64,000 bases of DNA from Acheta domesticus (lineage: Eukaryota; Arthropoda; Insecta; Orthoptera; Gryllidae): NCBI GenBank assembly GCA_031308135.1, contig JAHLJT010009436.1, positions 158,453,302-158,517,301 of the forward strand, in the 5' to 3' direction. The translations under genes and the position numbers were made by a program. Of this stretch, positions 59,626 through 64,000 are shown one piece after another (position 1 is the first letter of the stretch; each line of letters opens with the position of its first letter). A model generated the notes under the pieces. The model made no database searches. It was not told where the DNA came from and worked only from the letters and a program-made list of their open reading frames with translations.

Positions 59626-59739
59626 TTCCTGGGAGGAGGAATGGATTTTTTTACACGCCGTGCGCGAAACGCGGTTTTTTGTGCTTGTATTCTGTGAGCA
59701 AGACTATTTTTACTTTCTCACCACGGAGTAGAGAGAAAG

Positions 59740-60420
59740 TTATGTAATGGTGCGCGAAGAAAACGGCTATTTTTTGGCAGAAAAACTCTCATTACAGGGA
59801 CCCTGGTAATGAATAATTGGATAAATCTAGTTGCTCAATTTTTTTAAAATCTCTTAACACGTGGTGTAGTCAGAATTAATTTTCTGTGGGTCCTTCATTC
59901 CGAAAAATCGAATGATGGCAACACGTCGGTCCGTCTGTGAACAATGCTAGTGACGAAACGGTTCAGCCGATTTTCTCCAAAATTGATATTCCCCAATTGA
60001 TCTAGCTGATGTCTCAGTCCCCATAATTTGAAACCGATATTTTAATTTTGGTGCGTACTTTACATGAAGTCCCTGTATCATTTTCCAAATTTTCAAATAA
60101 ATGAACTCCATCGTTTTTTGATTAAATTTTGTTGTTGTATTGTGTGAAGGACGTTAAAGAGAATGGTACAGCTCTCATGTTCGTTGAAAACCCTGATTTT
60201 TTCGAAAATTGCAAAAGTTTAGAATTTTTTCGGCATCTTTCTACAACTAAAATATTAAAGGTAAAGATTTTCCCTTAATCAAATCTGTTCCTTAAAGATA
60301 GATTTTGCAATAAGGTCATGAACAACTTTTCGAAAATTTGAGAATTTTTTGCGCAATATTGAGTGAAAATATGTGCGAGAAAGTAGTTGCTCTTTTAACA
60401 CTATTAGTTTTCTAATAGCG
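59740..60420 (+). repeat. Repeat R, detached copy
   Basis: In the same order as 16050-16480: CCGAAAAATCGAATGATGGC, GTCGGTCCGTCTGTGAAC, CCGATTTTCTCCAAAATTGA, ACATGAAGTCCCTG, GAAGGACGTTAAAGAGAATG, TCGAAAATTGCAAAAGTT, TTCGGCATCTTTCTACAAC. Confidence 0.65.
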
Positions 60421-61680
60421 TGCGGAGCATTACGAAAAGTGCGCGAAACATCACGAAGCGTAGTACGACACATCTTTGGCTCACGACGGGTTAAAGAATG
60501 GTACATGCAACACTTGTGCTCATCTTTTCGCCGCTCATCTTATGTCATCGTCACATTTTCTTTTGCTCTTTTTTCTTGTGCTACAAGAGCAATCGCTAAT
60601 CGACAACACTAAGTAAGCCAAAAAACGAAAACATGTACGAGTTGTTTGTTTGTTTTTTATATTCGTGCAGTTTTGGACAATTTACTTACCCGATCTTGAA
60701 ACATTGTTATCGAAACATAACATTAATTTTTAATATAATCATTAATATTTTTCATTATTTTAGAAATTACATACTCGTACTATTTAAAAAATCTGATCCA
60801 AGTTAAAAAAAATAATTCATATCCAGTTAAAATTTGCATGAGTACTGTGAAGATACTTCAATTTAATAATTTCTAGATACTTGATATTCTTACGCTTCCT
60901 TTCCACCAAAAAGATGAAATGATCTTGAGAAGTGTTTCGATATGTACTAAACGTATCATTTGAATCGTAAGAAGTTGTTAATAGTTCGGCACATATGGGC
61001 ACCTGGTGAGCCCGTCAGTTACCAAAGGTTAAACCTCTTCCGGCCCTCCATGAGGCATTCATGTTTCATTGGACGCAGCACGGTCTACTTACGGAACTGA
61101 CATTACTCCCAAGACCCTTCCTGGACATTCTAGGAGTTTTCTCTAAAAATACTCCTTTGGGAGCGCTTCAGAGCACCTTTGGAGGGAATCAATAGTGTAT
61201 TAGATTCCACTCGACAGTCGAATTGATTGGTACTATTTTAGTTGATCACAATAGGATATTATGAAATAATGTTTTAAATAGCGTGTTTTATGGGGTTTTC
61301 GAGGTACATGCTGTGGTGAAGCACTGTCTGCTACTAATTTTCCAACATTCACTTTTAGGACTTGATATGTAATATTGATGATAATTCACCCTAGTATTGC
61401 TATCGACACATTATTATATCTATACCCACCATCACTATCTATGGCCAAGAATGGAGGACTCAGGCAACTATTATTTGTACACTGTATTTTTATTAAAAAC
61501 TACATTGCACGAAAAAGTTAGCATGAAACAAATCAGCCGGATGCACCAAGGTAAGCAAGTTTTAAATAACGCAGATGTCTAGTTCTTGTTTGTGCAAAAA
61601 GTCGCTTTCGGAAAGATCATGCATTTATTGGTAACACTCCTTCGTGAAGCATACCGTCCGCCTGCCAGAGGATAGATATT
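60421..61680. other. No gene seen
   Basis: AT-rich. Short frames without domains. Confidence 0.4.
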
Positions 61681-61906
61681 CATCCATACTCCTAGTAGTG
61701 ATTGTCCCGCGTCCATTTCACCTCTGCCCCATCTCGGGCTCAACGTCTCTCCTTCTCTTTCCTCACCCCGTCCCCCAGCCATTGACCTTCTCCTCTTCCC
61801 CGAACCGTCCTCAGATCTGCCCTCCCGATATCCCGACCTAACCTTCCTCGCACCTCACCCAGCCGCCCACCCCACCCACCCCCGACACAAACTCAATCCG
61901 TCACCA

Positions 61907-62106
61907 CCTCGACCCGACACAGCCTCGACCCGACACAGCCTCGACCCGACACAGCCTCGGCCCGACACAGCCTCGACCCGACACAGCCTCGGCCCGACAC
62001 AGCCTCGACCCGACACAGCCTCGACCCGACACAGCCTCGGCCCGACACAGCCTCGACCCGACACAGCCTCGACCCGACACAGCCTCGTCCCGACACATCC
62101 TCGACT
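61907..62106 (+). repeat. 16-bp minisatellite, 12 units
   Basis: Unit CCTCGACCCGACACAG repeats at exactly 16-base steps from 61907 to 62099, with an A/G change at unit base 6 in three units and a T in one late unit. Because 16 is not a multiple of 3, all three minus-strand frames read through it with the same peptide rotation, so the 65-80 codon frames are artefacts. Confidence 0.95.
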
Positions 62107-62400
62107 CTACTTACAACCCGACCCTTGGCCGCCACTTATCCGCGAGCTACTTCCCGACTCATTCGCCCGAAGGTATTCCTCTCCCCTGGTTGCCCGCCCG
62201 CCCGGCCCCTCCCAGTCGCGCGCCGGACGCGGCGGCGGCCGCCGGCAGGTGCGAAGGGGCCGTAAGCCGCAAAGCCCCGCCAGGCGCCGGCCCTTCGCGC
62301 GGCCATAAATAAGGGCGACGGCGCGGCCCTTGCCCTCGCCTCGCCCTCGCTCTTGCCTCAGCCGCTCAGAGTCTCGGTGAGACGCCGCGTTCAACCAACT
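62107..62400 (+). promoter_or_regulatory. CpG island with TATA-like element
   Basis: GC-rich from about 62190. CCATAAATAAGG (62303-62314) could act as a TATA box, followed within 30-70 bases by a C-rich leader and CTCGGTGAGACG, which contains a splice-donor-like GGTGAG. A candidate plus-strand promoter, but no coding exon follows. Confidence 0.45.
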
Positions 62401-62813
62401 CACCATCCACCGTGCACACGCATCAGGCGGCAGGCAAACACTGAATAAAAACCGCCAAAGAAACTCATCTCCGTTCTATGCTTCGAGTGGGAATTATTAA
62501 CACGTTCATGAAACTGGTACGAGTATGTAACTCAATAAATAACGGTCATGGAAAGTTCATAAGTTGTTGCATAAAAATAGGATATTTTTCCTTAATTAGT
62601 AGAAATGAAGCTGAAGTAGTTAATTTAAGTCGATTTTCAATGTTTTAAACACTCGAATTCTCAATATTCAACCATAGAAGAGTATGTTGATTTGATAAAC
62701 GGCAATGGAATCGGAAAGCTGCGTATTAATTGTCTTTATCTTGACTTCTAGGCCAGCAGTCACTAATGAGGCCTCAGTCACATGCAAATGTTTTCTAAAG
62801 CTAATTTCGATCA

Positions 62814-62814
<1 letters not shown>

Positions 62815-62850
<36 letters not shown>
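62815..62850. repeat. (TA)n microsatellite
   Basis: TA dinucleotide run of 18 units, at the probable tail of the SINE-like element below. Confidence 0.95.
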
Positions 62851-62853
<3 letters not shown>

Positions 62854-62947
62854 AATGAATTGTGTAGATGTGCAAATATTCGATTCCACCGGCCTCCGAG
62901 GCCGGGACCTTCTGTCATCCAAACTAGTGCTCAACCTACTCAGCTAT
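62851..62947 (-). mobile_element. tRNA-like SINE head, family D
   Basis: On the minus strand ATAGCTGAGTAGGTTGAGCA is a very good A box region. Downstream GGTCCCGGCCTCGGAGGCCG forms an 8-bp stem, and GGTGGAATCGAATATT is a degenerate B box. The sequence runs into the (TA)n tract. A single copy, so less certain than the other families. A decayed tRNA gene is the alternative. Confidence 0.4.
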
Positions 62948-62949
62948 GA

Positions 62950-63690
62950 AAGCAAACATTCCCTTCCTGACAATTTACCAATTTAGTGATCAAGCGATCT
63001 TGTATAAGGGTATAGTTGTCATTAAAAGTGGAGATAAACAAAACAGAATGACAAACATTGAAGGCTCTCAATTGCAACGACTGGTTCTGTTGTGGACTTC
63101 TGATTGCAACATTCAATCGCTAGTGTACAATGTGCATCCCAGTAGTGTCAAGGTCTTCTACTGGTGGCAGTGGCACGCGTCGTGGCAACTTAGCACGCCA
63201 CGAGCTTCTCTGCGCAACTAGCGTCGAGAAAGGGAAGTATTACGAGTAGTAGCAATCCCGCTGTTTTACGATGGGGATGGCGTTGTCTCTGGCGGCGGGA
63301 TAATGAACTGCGAGGAAGGACGATTTCGTCGTGTCACTCGTGCCACGGACTCTCACTCGTGGCATCGATCTTGACAACACTGGTGTATGCTGTTTCATTT
63401 CTTCACTATTCATTTCAATTTTACCGAAAGTAGAATATTAGTACAATTCAAGGCAGAGCCTGAGCGTTAGGCAATTTGCCTTACGCTTGTGTCGATCGCG
63501 TTGCTTAGTAAACAAGCGAGCATTTCAATCTTGCACTACTACTAAGGTCTCGTGGGCGATTGATTATGTTCCTTAGCCATAAATTTTAATTTCGATGTTC
63601 CTATTTTTTACTGCTTCGGCAAGTCGTTTCAAAAAAGAGTTGTGGAGTGAATGCACGCCTTCCTACAATTACAAGACAATAAGACAAAAA
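62950..63690. other. No gene seen
   Basis: Ordinary sequence with one near-perfect palindrome at 63464-63486. A 91-codon plus frame (62946-63221) has no recognisable domain. Confidence 0.35.
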
Positions 63691-63699
63691 GTGGCCCAC

Positions 63700-63970
63700 A
63701 AAAGGCGGGTATGAGCGAGCAGCGTGCAGAGGCGACCGGCACAGGGAACGCCCGCTGTCCTCTTATTGAATGGCGCGGCTGCGCTGTTGCGAGCACTTGC
63801 GGCGGGCGCTTAGAATTCCACTGCGCGCGCTCATCCCTGCGCGGCGCGGGCGGCCTCTTGTCCGGCGCTTCGTCCGGCGGGCGCCCGGCCTCCCCACCCC
63901 CTCCCTCATCCATCTGCCACCCTCTCCCCCTCTCACGCCCTACCAATACCGCTTCGCCCGCCGTACATAT
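63700..63970. promoter_or_regulatory. CpG-rich island
   Basis: CpG-dense block (GCGCGGCGCGGGCGGCC near 63839) ending in C/T-rich sequence at the window edge. Open on both strands by composition. Confidence 0.35.
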
Positions 63971-64000
63971 CCCCGCTCTGCCCCACTATTAGACAACTTG

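Noticed and set aside
61855..62135. Repeat proteins of the type CRVEAVSGRG
   Set aside because: They are the 16-bp array read in three frames. Rotating one peptide through all frames shows it is DNA repetition, not selection on protein.

Overview
This is a eukaryotic window, most likely from an insect or other arthropod with a large, repeat-rich genome. It has no operon-like gene packing, long AT-rich stretches with no coding signal, CpG-rich islands of 100-700 bp scattered between them, several tRNA-derived SINE families, a Jockey-type retrotransposon tail and piggyBac transposons. The species assignment is inference from repeat types only. I found no intact host protein-coding gene, no rRNA, no free-standing tRNA and no CRISPR. 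Almost all long open frames lie in C-rich/G-rich minisatellites or CpG islands, where stop codons are rare in every frame, and I treat them as artefacts. Layout: 0-9 kb is AT-rich, with an inverted SINE pair (4.2-5.35 kb), a retroposon-like 3' end (6.4-6.7 kb) and a short unidentified decayed coding stretch (8.24-8.67 kb). 9.3-12.6 kb holds a decayed DNA transposon with a repeated subterminal motif, a CpG island, a second copy of the 6.5-kb repeat carrying an expanded (AT)n tract, and a GGGGC island. 13.5-17.15 kb is a cluster of one AT-rich repeat family in both orientations, with further pieces at 25, 41.5 and 59.7 kb. 18.8-24.5 kb has another SINE, an 80-bp duplicated module and several CpG islands, one (22.6-23.3 kb) looking like a regulatory element. 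28.4-36.9 kb is dominated by CpG islands and strand-asymmetric minisatellites, with two SINE families. 39-48.9 kb is the densest mobile-element region: a decayed non-LTR endonuclease fragment, a SINE, a 2.3-kb piggyBac element with a frameshifted transposase, a 0.96-kb internally deleted TTAA-flanked piggyBac derivative, and a 5'-truncated Jockey tail inserted into a CpG island with a visible target-site duplication. 48.9-52.8 kb is featureless AT-rich DNA. 53-64 kb returns to SINEs, CpG islands (two with TATA boxes) and minisatellites, including a very regular 16-bp array at 61.9 kb. Function: the window reads as intergenic or intronic DNA with candidate promoters/enhancers overlaid by transposons. 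The most useful points are the repeated ~26-bp motif at the ends of the piggyBac element, its relationship to the smaller TTAA element, the six-copy SINE family with a conserved centre, and the recurrence of a 16-bp period in three unrelated C-rich arrays.
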